A stretch of 64,000 nucleotides of DNA from Clostridium pascui. GTDB lineage: Bacteria > Bacillota > Clostridia > Clostridiales > Clostridiaceae. Below the pieces are notes generated by a model. The model ran no database searches. It saw nothing but the letters and a program-made list of their open reading frames with translations, and was not told the DNA's origin. How positions within the stretch are numbered: the stretch's first letter is position 1; each line of letters opens with the position of its first letter. Shown here one piece after another: positions 8,633 through 17,812 of the stretch. A program made the position numbers and the translations under genes. Location: positions 62,001 to 126,000 of the forward strand of contig NZ_JAFBDB010000004.1 in assembly GCF_016908015.1 (NCBI RefSeq), given 5' to 3'.

Positions 8633-9300
8633 AAATCTTCTCCTTTCAACATATATCCGTATCCATAAATTGGTTCAATTGAAAGTTTAGGCATCTTCTT
8701 TCGCAGCCTTCGAATAGTATCATCAACTACTCTATCTGAACCGAAATAATCCATCCCCCAAACTGCATCAATCATATCATTACGACTAACAGCTTGATTA
8801 ATATACTTAATAAGAAACTCAAGAAGATCGTATTCTTTGTTAGATAGTGTAACCATTCCATCTTCTACAGAAATTGAACGTTTTGAAGGCTCAAAGATAT
8901 ATGGTCCTAAAATATAGCAGTTATTTTCAGCAACTGCTGAATTTTTTCGTTCTAAAATTCTATTGACGCGAATAACTAATTCTCTCGGTAGAAAAGGTTT
9001 AGGTAGATAATCATCACTGCCCATTTCCAGACCAACTACCCTGTCAAGTTCTGCATTTCTAGCAGATGTAAAAATAACGGGTACATCTGGTGTAGATCTT
9101 TTTATTTCCTTTATTAAACTGTAACCGTCCATACCTGGAAGCATTATATCTAATATCCAAAGATCTGGTTCCTCATTGATTCTAGATTTAGCTTTTAAAC
9201 CATTGTCGAAAACAACCACTGAATAACCAGCTTCTATTAAATATGCACTTAGCAATTGACTCAGTGACTTTTCATCTTCCACTAAATAAATCCTTTTCAT
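8629..9300 (-). CDS. OmpR-family response regulator
   Basis: A 223-residue regulator. The receiver domain has the acidic pair in VEDEKS, the phosphorylation site Asp51 (LWILDIMLPGMDGY) and the Lys in DYLPKPF near 101. The winged-helix DNA-binding domain is at about 130-223, ending in YGYGYMLKG. It lies 21 bp downstream of the Fe-S/FMN gene and overlaps the kinase gene. Three 11-bp-spaced TTTCACA repeats upstream of the operon (10651-10679) are good candidate binding sites, so the system is probably autoregulated. Confidence 0.92.
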   Translation of the reverse strand: MKRIYLVEDEKSLSQLLSAYLIEAGYSVVVFDNGLKAKSRINEEPDLWILDIMLPGMDGYSLIKEIKRSTPDVPVIFTSARNAELDRVVGLEMGSDDYLPKPFLPRELVIRVNRILERKNSAVAENNCYILGPYIFEPSKRSISVEDGMVTLSNKEYDLLEFLIKYINQAVSRNDMIDAVWGMDYFGSDRVVDDTIRRLRKKMPKLSIEPIYGYGYMLKGEDL

Positions 9301-9321
9301 ACCTTCACGTCCTTAATAATA

Positions 9322-10578
9322 TTAGTATCTATTAAACTGGTCTCCGTCAGGTCTTTTATCATGATAACGACCACCTTCAGGCCTTTCGCCACGGGAACGG
9401 CCACCTTCTGGCAAGTCATTGACAATAGCTTCTACATTCTTTCCACCTGCATTTATTAAAGCATTGGCAACAGCTTCTTTTATTCCCATTGAAGAGTAAG
9501 TCGCTCCAGATACTGAATCCACATCTGCCGTCTGGGAAGAAATAATCTCAGAAGCTACAGTACTATATGCCCTATCAAACCATTTGGCATCATCTACTGT
9601 TTCAGTAACTTCAATCTTGGTAATTTGTTCACTTTGTACAGTGACTTCGGTAGTCATCTCTCCCCTAAACCCTTTCCCAGTTCCTGTATAAATTCCGTCA
9701 GCTATGCCAACAGCATCCCCATATTCCACTGTACTCTCTCCAGTAATAACCGTTGATCTATCACTTAAATTACTAGATAATACACCTATGTTTAAACTGT
9801 CATAATTAATATTATTATATACAATAAATGCAAATACTGACAAGGCACTAGCAATAATTAAGGGAAGGACTATTTTCCTCTTTTTGCCCTTAACCGGTAT
9901 TATACTTACAGTTAATGCGTTACTAACAGGACATTCTGTAACACATTCCATGCAGTTAACACACTGCAAAGATCTTACTTGTCCATACGAAGATACATTT
10001 ATGTTCATAGGACATACTTTGTTGCATTTATTACAATTAATACATAAATTTTTATCCCTAATTATAGCCACAGGCCTCAACATGCTAAAAACACCATATT
10101 TTGCACCTTCAATACATAGATAATTACAAAATGGTCTCTTAAAAAACAAGGATATTCCAATAAATATTCCAATGACAATCCATCCTATTACCGTCAAACT
10201 ATTTCCTGTAAGAACCACTGACAGGTTACTGCGAGGATCTATACTTAATAAGTTAAAAATAAAATCAGCACTAATAAATATAGTAATAATCAACAACACA
10301 TATCGTGAGCATACTAAAACTTTATTTAGACTTTCAGAAACTGTACATTTTTTTATTCCTAGTTTATCTCCTAGCATTCCAAAGAAGTCTTGTAATGTAC
10401 CAAAAGGGCAGATCCAGCCGCAAAAGACAGGACCCATAATAAAAGTAACGCCTAACAAAAGTGCTTTAGCTACGGGATATCCTCTGAAAACGCCAATAGC
10501 TGTAAGGACAATAGCAAAAGCTTGCACAACATATCGCATTTTTCCCACCATTTTCTTTTTCATATTTATCTTGTTCAT
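9322..10578 (-). CDS. Membrane 4Fe-4S / FMN-binding electron-transfer protein
   Basis: About 418 residues. The N-terminal half is a NapH/NosR-like membrane domain with CGWICPFGTLQDFFG and CNYLCIEG, followed by two ferredoxin clusters (CINCNKCNKVCP and CVNCMECVTECP). After a further membrane helix comes an FMN-binding domain with DSVSGATYSS, the motif whose Thr/Ser is flavinylated by ApbE in this family. Electrons would pass from inside the cell through the Fe-S clusters to a flavin on the outer face. The tail is a Pro/Glu/Gly/Arg repeat (PEGGRSRGERPEGGRYHDKR). The ATG at 10578 is preferred to an upstream TTG, though neither has a good ribosome binding site. It heads an operon with its two-component system. 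No apbE gene is in the window. Confidence 0.88.
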   Translation of the reverse strand: MNKINMKKKMVGKMRYVVQAFAIVLTAIGVFRGYPVAKALLLGVTFIMGPVFCGWICPFGTLQDFFGMLGDKLGIKKCTVSESLNKVLVCSRYVLLIITIFISADFIFNLLSIDPRSNLSVVLTGNSLTVIGWIVIGIFIGISLFFKRPFCNYLCIEGAKYGVFSMLRPVAIIRDKNLCINCNKCNKVCPMNINVSSYGQVRSLQCVNCMECVTECPVSNALTVSIIPVKGKKRKIVLPLIIASALSVFAFIVYNNINYDSLNIGVLSSNLSDRSTVITGESTVEYGDAVGIADGIYTGTGKGFRGEMTTEVTVQSEQITKIEVTETVDDAKWFDRAYSTVASEIISSQTADVDSVSGATYSSMGIKEAVANALINAGGKNVEAIVNDLPEGGRSRGERPEGGRYHDKRPDGDQFNRY

Positions 10579-10650
10579 CCCTTTCAAATGTATATTTTAA
10601 ATTTAAGATTATTATCCTACTTTGTTGAAAATCAATATACATCATAGTGG

Positions 10651-10679
10651 TGGGAAAATCATGTGAAAATAGTGTGAAA
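10651..10679. promoter_or_regulatory. Three phased direct repeats, probable response-regulator site
   Basis: On the minus strand TTTCACA, TTTCACA and TTTCCCA occur at exact 11-bp spacing, about 75 bp upstream of the Fe-S/FMN gene. OmpR-family regulators bind tandem direct repeats one helical turn apart, and the operon encodes such a regulator. Confidence 0.6.
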
Positions 10680-10696
10680 TAAATTCCCATAGCTAA

Positions 10697-11044
10697 TTAA
10701 GTTTCTTCACTTATTAAATCTCTTATATACTCTTTTATATTTCCTTTAGGGTTTTCATATAATACGTGTCTCATAATATACTTATTATCTTCACTGACAT
10801 TTATCATTTCCTTTTTTATTAATTCTCCTATATCACAATGGATTACTTTCCATAAAGATTTATTATGATTTTTAGATTTAGGACTTTTATAAGGATGCTT
10901 TTGGAAATCACCTATATCATGTATAGATTTATACTTAGGTTTTATAAATATAACTATACGAGTACCAGTATACTCACAAGTTTCCATATTGTATTGCTTT
11001 ATAAAATGAATATGGTCCCGTCTTCTATTTGAATAAGCAGCCAA
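10697..11044 (-). CDS. Hypothetical basic protein
   Basis: A 115-residue soluble protein, rich in Lys, Arg and His, that I do not recognise. The start is taken as TTG at 11044 (MAAYSNRRRDHIHFIKQY) because a GGGGGTGT ribosome binding site lies 6 bp upstream; the open frame further upstream lacks one. The N-terminus RRRDHIHF and the segment KSPKSKNHNKSLWKVIH look like nucleic-acid-contact surfaces, but that is only composition. It stands alone between the Fe-S operon and the DUF4349 gene. Confidence 0.6.
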   Translation of the reverse strand: MAAYSNRRRDHIHFIKQYNMETCEYTGTRIVIFIKPKYKSIHDIGDFQKHPYKSPKSKNHNKSLWKVIHCDIGELIKKEMINVSEDNKYIMRHVLYENPKGNIKEYIRDLISEET

Positions 11045-11207
11045 CTTTAAACACCCCCAATATTTTAGTGAACTGAACACCTTCCTAAGATGCGAATTCC
11101 ATACTTCTAATTCAGCATTAAAATTTCCCTGGACTATATTTTTAGTTTACTCGTATATATTAGTAAATAAACCTATTCTTAACTAATATTATAGGGAGTG
11201 AATATTA

Positions 11208-12170
11208 TTGAAAAAGAAAATATCCTTCTTTTTAGTTTTGTTAACTATAATTTTTTCCATGCTTTCCTTTAATGCCTGCGGATCAAAAAAAGAGGCATCC
11301 ACATCCGGAACCCAAATAGCTCAGAATCATAGCCAAATGAATGTTAAGGCTGATATAGCCAGCGGTCAGAATTCAAAAATAAAACAGGAGTCTAAAGCTG
11401 CCACCACTCCAGAAAATATTGATGCATCTAAGTTATCTCAAAGAAAATTAATACAAAGAGGATATTTAGAAATTCAAACAAAGGAATTTCAAAAATCTAT
11501 AGCTGCTCTTAATGAAAAGGTAAAGATTTTAGGTGGATATATTGAAAATTTAACTATATCTGGAAATAGAGTAGAAACTATAAATAACTCTCAAATGCGA
11601 CATGCTAATTTTTCTTTAAGAATCCCAACTAAGCACTTTAACTCCTTTATGGATGGCTCCTCTGTTATAGGAAATGTTGTAACCACCAGCATAAGCGGTG
11701 AAGATGTAACCTCTCAGTATTTTGATACAGAGGCTAGATTAAAATCACTTAAACTTCAAGAGGAACGACTTTTGGAACTATTAAAAAAATCAGGGACTTT
11801 AAAGGATGTACTTGAAATAGAAAAAGAACTTGCAACCGTTCGCTATGAAATTGAAAATCTCACCGGAACACTAAAGAGACTTGATAACCTTATAGATTAT
11901 TCAACCGTGGATGTAAACTTACAGGAAGTTGATGTACTTTCTCTTGGAAATGCCGGAAGTGCTTTAGGCGAAAAAATTAAATATAAATTTATAAATTCTA
12001 TAAATAATGTAATTCAAATACTAAAGAGTTCAATTATAGGAGTAATTGCTTTTATACCATATCTTATAATTATAATTCCTATAGTTCTCATAATAAAATA
12101 CCTTTCCAAAAAAAGTACTAATAAATTCTTAATTAAAAATCCATTCAAAAAGAATAAAGATGACAAATAG
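11208..12170 (+). CDS. DUF4349 lipoprotein
   Basis: A 320-residue protein starting at a TTG with a GGGAGTG site 7 bp upstream. A lipoprotein signal peptide ends at LSFNAC, so Cys24 would be lipidated. After a low-complexity linker, the DUF4349 domain (about 80-265) begins with RKLIQRGYLEIQTKEFQKS, contains a coiled-coil (ERLLELLKKSGTLKDVLEIE), and is followed by one transmembrane helix at about 275-297 and a basic cytoplasmic tail. The family has no established function; it is thought to act at the cell envelope. It is monocistronic, with a terminator just downstream. Confidence 0.85.
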   Translation: MKKKISFFLVLLTIIFSMLSFNACGSKKEASTSGTQIAQNHSQMNVKADIASGQNSKIKQESKAATTPENIDASKLSQRKLIQRGYLEIQTKEFQKSIAALNEKVKILGGYIENLTISGNRVETINNSQMRHANFSLRIPTKHFNSFMDGSSVIGNVVTTSISGEDVTSQYFDTEARLKSLKLQEERLLELLKKSGTLKDVLEIEKELATVRYEIENLTGTLKRLDNLIDYSTVDVNLQEVDVLSLGNAGSALGEKIKYKFINSINNVIQILKSSIIGVIAFIPYLIIIIPIVLIIKYLSKKSTNKFLIKNPFKKNKDDK

Positions 12171-12181
12171 CTGCCTGTACA

Positions 12182-12216
12182 GCATCTTATTTTGATAAAA
12201 AATAAGGTGCTTTTTT
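12182..12216 (+). terminator. Terminator after the DUF4349 gene
   Basis: A 12-bp stem (GCATCTTATTTT / AAAATAAGGTGC, G-U pair allowed) with a GATA-type loop is followed by TTTTTT, 12 bp past the stop codon. Confidence 0.85.
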
Positions 12217-12393
12217 AAGCACCTTTGTGTATATTAAAAGGGGGAGGTTCTTTAAGCTAGAACTATTTTGTTAGTTATATTTATGTAATTAATTATAGAT
12301 AATAATTATTAACTAGTAGTTATGAAATTATTAAGAATCAATAAACTATTTTTTATTTTATAAATTTCTATAAATCATGTGAGGAGAATTACT

Positions 12394-13077
12394 ATGTCTA
12401 ATTTTACAATTAAATTACTTGCGTGCTTGTGCATGCTGATAGACCACATAGGAGCTGCTTTATTTCCACAGTATATATTTTTAAGGATAATTGGTAGACT
12501 AGCCTTCCCTCTATTTGCTTGGATGATTGCTTTAGGCTATAAACATACTAGCGACCCTATAAGGTATATGAAAAGACTTGGTATTTTTGCTCTTATATCT
12601 CAAGTTCCATTTAATCTTGCACTTAAAGCTCAAAGTTTAAATATATTTTTCACCTTACTTCTTGGATTAATGGCAATTTATTTCTATTCAAAATATGAAA
12701 AGGAACAAAATGAACGTGGTAAACAATTAAGTATAATACTTCCAAGCATTATTGCTACAATACTTAATACTGATTATTTTGCTTATGGTATTGCCACTAT
12801 ATTTTTATTTTATTATTATAGCCAAGATTTCAAAAAACTCATTAAATCTCAAGCAATTTTAAATATAGCTTTAATATCACTTTATATCATTTCAGTAATA
12901 CTTAGAGGGGCTTCTTTTGAGTTAGGCGGAATAATTCAAGCGTTTTCATTATTTTCTCTAATAATAATAAAATACTATAATGAAAAACAAGGGTTCAAAA
13001 AATACAAATATGCCTTTTATGCTTTTTATCCAGTACATTTATTAGTTATATATTTTATGAAGATAACATTTTTCTAA
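12394..13077 (+). CDS. TraX-family membrane protein
   Basis: A 227-residue protein with about seven hydrophobic helices. It opens with FTIKLLACLCMLIDHIGAAL and has the family pattern IIGRLAFPLFAWMIALGY near 30. The ATG at 12394 is chosen over an in-frame GTG at 12379 because GAGGAGAAT sits just upstream of it. TraX in the F plasmid acetylates pilin, but chromosomal members are common in Firmicutes, and their likely role is acyl transfer in the membrane or to surface polymers. There is no conjugation gene nearby. A strong terminator follows. Confidence 0.85.
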   Translation: MSNFTIKLLACLCMLIDHIGAALFPQYIFLRIIGRLAFPLFAWMIALGYKHTSDPIRYMKRLGIFALISQVPFNLALKAQSLNIFFTLLLGLMAIYFYSKYEKEQNERGKQLSIILPSIIATILNTDYFAYGIATIFLFYYYSQDFKKLIKSQAILNIALISLYIISVILRGASFELGGIIQAFSLFSLIIIKYYNEKQGFKKYKYAFYAFYPVHLLVIYFMKITFF

Positions 13078-13091
13078 TTATTTTTGCATAA

Positions 13092-13142
13092 AAAAATAGC
13101 CGATTTGTATACTCTCTTACTATATACAAACCGGTTATTTTT
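13092..13142. terminator. Terminator after traX-like gene
   Basis: Arms of about 20 bp (AAAAATAGCCGATTTGTATA and TATACAAACCGGTTATTTTT, two mismatches) surround a 10-nt loop and end in a T-run, 15 bp past the stop codon. Confidence 0.85.
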
Positions 13143-13783
13143 CAGCTTCCAATTCCTGACCACACCCATCAATAGCTATTTGAAATTTTATCATTCCTTT
13201 CTTAAGATTTTCCTTAAATAATACTGCTTTAGATTAGGTTGTTCAGCTAGAACCATCTATTTGTGCTGAACCCTTATATCTATTAAAATTTAAATCTTTT
13301 ATTAAACTCCTAATTTAGTTTTCATTTACTGGTTTAAGAGAATCATTTAAAGGAATTGGAGCCTTTAATACCACCATCACCTACCTATCACTCTTAAAGA
13401 TTTCTTTGAAACTTTTTATAATAGGTCTAAATAAAGTTAATTGTTTTGGTGGAATCATCTCCTATCTTTAGATTTTTATGTTTTAGTTTTTGTTTGGTGT
13501 CTGATTATATTTTATAATTTTCTGACTATTTTGTCAATTACCTTTATACCCTGTTATCCCCTATTGCCTGTCCATTTTCTTTGATTTTCTTCATTTTCTT
13601 ATTATTTAATACTAAAATTATTATTATAAAATAAAATATTTGTTCTAATTTCATATTAATCTGTTGTAATATGTCTTGAAAAAGCATAAAAAAGTTAATA
13701 TAATTTATCTATTAAAAATTCTATAGAATTTACAATTAAATTTATATTTTAAATAAACATGCCATTTAAGGGGGAGCTTTAAA
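13143..13783. other. Non-coding gap with an unrecognised coding relic
   Basis: No intact gene is seen. Between about 13146 and 13480 the minus strand shows short stretches of protein-like reading broken by stops, for example MIPPKQLTLFRPIIKSFKEI and SKAVLFKENLKKGMIKFQIA followed by IDGCGQELEAEK. They do not match a family I know and look like a gene in advanced decay. From 13490 to 13760 the DNA is very AT-rich, with no clear hairpin, and presumably holds the promoter of the small gene at 13784. Confidence 0.4.
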
Positions 13784-14002
13784 ATGAAACAAGAACATAA
13801 AATGATGATAAGTGCTTTTGGTTATTCAATAGGTCATGTAGAAAAAGAAGATGAAAATAATATTGTGTTTTATCAATCTATGGATGACGCATTTCATAGA
13901 AGCTTTAAGGTAGCTAAGTTTTATGAAGAAAAGAACATTATTGAAGTATATGACCATGAGGAAAATTTACTGGAAAATATAAGACTGCCAAAACAAAAAT
14001 AA
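13784..14002 (+). CDS. Small hypothetical protein
   Basis: A 72-residue soluble, acidic protein (MKQEHKMMISAFGYSIGHVE at the start) with a GGGGGAG ribosome binding site and its own terminator, so it is a real gene. The pattern of short beta strands (NIVFYQSMDD, NIIEVYDHEENLLENI) suggests a small beta-rich fold. I do not recognise a family. Confidence 0.7.
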   Translation: MKQEHKMMISAFGYSIGHVEKEDENNIVFYQSMDDAFHRSFKVAKFYEEKNIIEVYDHEENLLENIRLPKQK

Positions 14003-14030
14003 AGCCTTGATTTTCAAGGCTTTATTTTTT
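14000..14030. terminator. Bidirectional terminator
   Basis: AAAGCCTTG / CAAGGCTTT stem with an ATTTT loop, flanked by A-run and T-run, between the convergent genes at 13784 and 14033. Confidence 0.9.
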
Positions 14031-14032
14031 AT

Positions 14033-14473
14033 TTATTTTACTATTTTACATACCCATCTTACAAGTTCTTTCTTCCCTTCATAAGGAATATACATAAGTA
14101 CTTCCGCTGCTCTTTTATCTTTAAACTTATCTATTCCTTCATTTATAAGTTCCACTATCTTATATACATTGTTCTCATCTTGAAGATACCCATTTATTCC
14201 TTCAACAACTTTAGTTTGCATACTATCCACATTTATAAACTTTGCCATCATTGGATTCATATTTGATGTAAACTTTACTATTTCCTCTGATATCTTTTTC
14301 TTGAAATTAGGGTTATTTACTATACCCTTTAAAAATCTTATTATATTTTCACGATTATTGAAAATATAAACCTTTATCATGTTCTCAGAGCCCTGTGGAA
14401 GTACTTCTTTTAAAGTTTTATCACTCTTTTCTAAAGCCTCAAGCTTTTCCCATAACTTTTCTTCCATATTCAT
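14033..14473 (-). CDS. Hypothetical helical protein downstream of the LTA-synthase-like gene
   Basis: A 146-residue, mostly alpha-helical protein without membrane helices or signal peptide. It has two helical repeats of similar shape, one with FLKGIVNNPNFKKKISEEIV and one with VVEGINGYLQDENNVYKIVE. This loosely recalls the repeated region of DUF445 proteins, but I would not assign it. It begins 6 bp after the stop of the sulfatase gene and ends at the shared terminator, so it is co-transcribed with that gene and may assist it. Confidence 0.65.
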   Translation of the reverse strand: MNMEEKLWEKLEALEKSDKTLKEVLPQGSENMIKVYIFNNRENIIRFLKGIVNNPNFKKKISEEIVKFTSNMNPMMAKFINVDSMQTKVVEGINGYLQDENNVYKIVELINEGIDKFKDKRAAEVLMYIPYEGKKELVRWVCKIVK

Positions 14474-14479
14474 ATCCCC

Positions 14480-16324
14480 CTATTTATTAAAGTAATTACT
14501 TCTAATCATCATATCTGAAATATCTATACTTAGTATACTATGTTCTACTTGACTTTTATTACTCTTATCTCCTATATATGTTCTGTCTGAAAGCACTGTA
14601 AAATCTTTCTTTGTATTTACAAGTATTCTTCCCATTGCAGTGTTTTCAAATTTTGACTTATCTATTCCCATCATATAAGCTACAGTTGGCATAGTGTCTA
14701 TTTGTCCGCCATTTACTGTAAATTCCTTATAACTTATATCCTTATTGTATATGATAAGAGGAATTTCCCAGTTGTTTTTCATCCACCAGTCTTCTTGAGG
14801 TTTTATATCCTTAAGTTCACTTTCATAGTACTTATGAATTCCGCCGTGATCTCCATATATAACAACAACTGTATCCTCTAAAAGCCCCTCTTTTTTTAAG
14901 TTATCCATGAAAATTCCTATATGCTTATCTGTATAGTGTATGCTTTGGAAGTATCCTCCAAGTTTTGTTTCATCAAGGGCTTTATCAATTTTAAGCTCCC
15001 TATACTTTGATTCAATATCAAAAGGTGCATGGCTTGAGAGTGTTACCATAAATGTATAAAATGGCTTTTTAGCATTCTTTATAAGTGGTATAGTTTGCTT
15101 TAGGAAGCTCCCATCGCTCATCCCTAGTCCTATAGTTTCATCTACATTAAAATACGAAGAATCTATACAATTGTCAAATCCAACAGCAGTTAATCCATTT
15201 TTCCAGTTCCAAAAGGAAGCCTTATCTGGATGTATCGCTTGAGTATAATATCCTTCCTCTTTTAAAAGCTTTGGAAAGGAATTATAAGTATTTTGTGGAA
15301 ATCTAAAAAACGTAGCTCCTTTTCTTACGGGATGCATTGAAGTATTGGAAAGAAGGTCTGAATCTACACTTGTACCATTATATACCTGCTCATGAAAATT
15401 TGAAAAATAATAACTGCTATTTAAAATTTTATTTAAATTAGGAGTTACTTCCTGCCCATTAATTTTTTTACCAATCACAAAGTTTTCTAAAGACTCAACT
15501 TGCAAAAATATAACGTTTTTACCTTTAAAAATCCCCTTATACTCATTATCAGGCAGGTTTTCTTTATTATCTTTATACCAAGCCTTTATTTTATCATTTT
15601 CTTTATCACTTAGAGTAAAAGGCTTTTTCACTTCATTATAGTAATTATATCCATCATATATATGATATCCTATAGGTGATAAGTTGGACATAGTTTGATT
15701 AGGAGCCCAGCAAGTATAAAAAAAGTACTGTCCATCTTTTCCTGTCTTTTTTACATCTATATTATAATGGATATAATATATTGATATTATACTTATAAGT
15801 AATATCCATAAAAATGACATTATATTTCTTTTATAATATTTATATGCTATCTTATTTTTAGTAAGCATATATGGCATATATAATATATCTATCCAAAATA
15901 TTATATCTATGGGTCTTGCCATAGAAAGTATAGAATCCGTTAAGTTGTCCAAGTTAGATGTTTGCTGAAAAATGTATGGAGAAATAAAGTTTCCAAAACC
16001 TCTGTAATACCACAGGTCTGATAGTAATAATATAGTAATAGCCACATTAACTAAAAAAAGTACCCAGCCATGAATTCTTCCACTAAACAAATATGCAATA
16101 CTTAAAAAAATCATTATAAAAGCAAGGTATGCTGCAAGTGGAGGTGGTGCAAAAAATGCCTTAAACATATTTATTCCAGACACATTATCATGAGCTATAA
16201 CACCTAAAAAAAGTATGGACTTTATAAAAATAAATATGGTTGTTAAATAAAATAACGAATCATATTTAAAATATTCTATGATACTTATGATGCGGGGATG
16301 GGTTTTTTCTTTAGTTAACAGCAA
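14480..16324 (-). CDS. LTA synthase-like membrane sulfatase
   Basis: A 614-residue protein with five transmembrane helices in the first 200 residues and an extracellular sulfatase-fold domain. Catalytic features are the nucleophile Thr in YNGTSVDSD near 317, the metal site near NVIFLQVESLENF, HPDKASFWNW and YGDHGGIHKYYESE. LtaS-type enzymes polymerise glycerol phosphate from phosphatidylglycerol into lipoteichoic acid; clostridial members may also add phospho-groups to other surface glycans. The start is TTG, with AAGGAG 9 bp upstream. The following gene at 14473 is in the same operon, and the promoter lies in the 55-bp gap to the divergent protease gene. Confidence 0.9.
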   Translation of the reverse strand: MLLTKEKTHPRIISIIEYFKYDSLFYLTTIFIFIKSILFLGVIAHDNVSGINMFKAFFAPPPLAAYLAFIMIFLSIAYLFSGRIHGWVLFLVNVAITILLLSDLWYYRGFGNFISPYIFQQTSNLDNLTDSILSMARPIDIIFWIDILYMPYMLTKNKIAYKYYKRNIMSFLWILLISIISIYYIHYNIDVKKTGKDGQYFFYTCWAPNQTMSNLSPIGYHIYDGYNYYNEVKKPFTLSDKENDKIKAWYKDNKENLPDNEYKGIFKGKNVIFLQVESLENFVIGKKINGQEVTPNLNKILNSSYYFSNFHEQVYNGTSVDSDLLSNTSMHPVRKGATFFRFPQNTYNSFPKLLKEEGYYTQAIHPDKASFWNWKNGLTAVGFDNCIDSSYFNVDETIGLGMSDGSFLKQTIPLIKNAKKPFYTFMVTLSSHAPFDIESKYRELKIDKALDETKLGGYFQSIHYTDKHIGIFMDNLKKEGLLEDTVVVIYGDHGGIHKYYESELKDIKPQEDWWMKNNWEIPLIIYNKDISYKEFTVNGGQIDTMPTVAYMMGIDKSKFENTAMGRILVNTKKDFTVLSDRTYIGDKSNKSQVEHSILSIDISDMMIRSNYFNK

Positions 16325-16454
16325 ATGATATCACTCCTTAAATAATATATTAATCTTTACTTTAAATTTTGTTATATTTATGTTAAACCTTTATAATTAT
16401 AACCTTTTCATGTACCTGTTTTCAAATATAAATTTGTCAAAAGAAGGTGTTTTT

Positions 16455-17768
16455 TTGAAAAAATGCTCATATAAACCAATAATATTTGCAGTGATCTTTC
16501 TTTTACTATTTATAGTATTAGCCCGCTATACAGAGCATAGAAATTTAGAAAGCTTAAAAGGGGTAACCTATAGCGTTTCTGTAAATAGTAAAGATATTAA
16601 TCTTCCTGAAGTAAGCGATAAAGCAATAGAATATAAAAAATCTAATTTAAACATATGGACTATAAGCTTTATACTTACCTTTTTAATTCCAATATTTTTC
16701 TTAGTAACTGGACTTTCAAAGGGTATAAGAAATTTTATAGAGAGAAGAACCCGCAGATTTTTTATAATATCTGCAGTATATTTTGTTATATTTACACTTA
16801 TAAACTTTCTTTTAACGCTGCCTTTGGAATTTTATAGCAGTTTTATTCAACCTCATAATTTTGGACTATCAAATCAAACTTTAGTAAAATGGCTTACAGA
16901 TTCTCTAAAAAGTGTTTTATTGTCTTCTATAACTGGAGCATTGTTTATATGGTTCCCTTATTATGTTATACGAAAAAAAGAAAAGCTCTGGTGGCTTTAC
17001 ATGGGATTTTTATCTATTCCCATTATATTTTTTATGACCTTTGTCTCTCCTTTCTGTATAGATCCTATATTTAATAAATACGAAGATATTAAAGATAAAA
17101 ATCTAAAACAAAAAATAGAAGTTCAATTAAAGAAGGCAAATTTAGAAGGAACTAATGTATATCAGGTAAATAAAAGTGTAGATACAAAAGAAATGAATGC
17201 TTACATGACCGGTGTTTCAAAATCTAAGAGAATAGTCTTATGGGATACTACTATAAATAATTTAACTGATGAAGAAACCCTAGGAGTGCTTGCTCATGAA
17301 ATGGGCCACTATGTAATGGGGCATGTGTGGAAATCCATAATTCTTGGAGGAGTTTTGATTGTATTTGTACTTTACTTAACCAATAAAAGTGTGCTTTATA
17401 TAATTAAACTTTCTAAAGGTAAATTTGGATTCAATATGATATCTGATATTGCTGCACTGCCTTTAATATTACTTGTTTTAAACTTTTATATGTTTTTAAG
17501 TAACCCAGTAATAAATACCGTTTCTAGACGCATGGAAATTGAAGCTGATAGATTTGAATTGGAGCTTACTCAAAATACAGAAGCTACTATAACATCTACC
17601 ATAAAACTTCATGAAGGAAGCCTAGCTCTCCCCTATCCTGGAAAGCTATTTGAAGTATGGTACTATTCTCATCCACCTTATCTAGAAAGGGTGGAATTTG
17701 CTAAGGACTATGCACCTTGGAAAAAAGATGAACCACTAAAATATGATAAATACTTTAATAAAGAGTAG
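16455..17768 (+). CDS. Ste24-like M48 membrane metalloprotease
   Basis: A 437-residue integral membrane protease of the CAAX prenyl protease 1 (Ste24) type. The zinc motif HEMGH lies in LAHEMGHYVMGH, and the third ligand is Glu in EIEADRFELEL, about 90 residues later. There are about six or seven membrane helices and the family end motif YSHPPYLERV. A TTG start at 16455 with AGAAGGTG upstream is chosen over an ATG 25 codons earlier that has no ribosome binding site. In bacteria, which do not prenylate CAAX proteins, such proteases act in membrane protein quality control or peptide maturation. The gene is divergent from the LTA-synthase-like gene. Confidence 0.88.
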   Translation: MKKCSYKPIIFAVIFLLLFIVLARYTEHRNLESLKGVTYSVSVNSKDINLPEVSDKAIEYKKSNLNIWTISFILTFLIPIFFLVTGLSKGIRNFIERRTRRFFIISAVYFVIFTLINFLLTLPLEFYSSFIQPHNFGLSNQTLVKWLTDSLKSVLLSSITGALFIWFPYYVIRKKEKLWWLYMGFLSIPIIFFMTFVSPFCIDPIFNKYEDIKDKNLKQKIEVQLKKANLEGTNVYQVNKSVDTKEMNAYMTGVSKSKRIVLWDTTINNLTDEETLGVLAHEMGHYVMGHVWKSIILGGVLIVFVLYLTNKSVLYIIKLSKGKFGFNMISDIAALPLILLVLNFYMFLSNPVINTVSRRMEIEADRFELELTQNTEATITSTIKLHEGSLALPYPGKLFEVWYYSHPPYLERVEFAKDYAPWKKDEPLKYDKYFNKE

Positions 17769-17812
17769 TCACTAATCTGTAATCGATAAATTCTCTTAAT
17801 ATAGTAGACTAA

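Noticed and set aside
12204-12225. Second hairpin AAGGTGC / GCACCTT that would compete with the terminator at 12182
   Set aside because: Considered as an antiterminator, but no gene directly downstream depends on it and three-way pairing can arise by chance in a palindromic terminator.
12379-12393. GTG start of the TraX-like gene 15 bp upstream
   Set aside because: It overlaps the GAGGAG ribosome binding site that serves the ATG at 12394.
13146-13480. Minus-strand pieces such as MIPPKQLTLFRPIIKSFKEI read as a gene
   Set aside because: Several stops and no ribosome binding site; no recognised family. Listed only as an unrecognised relic.
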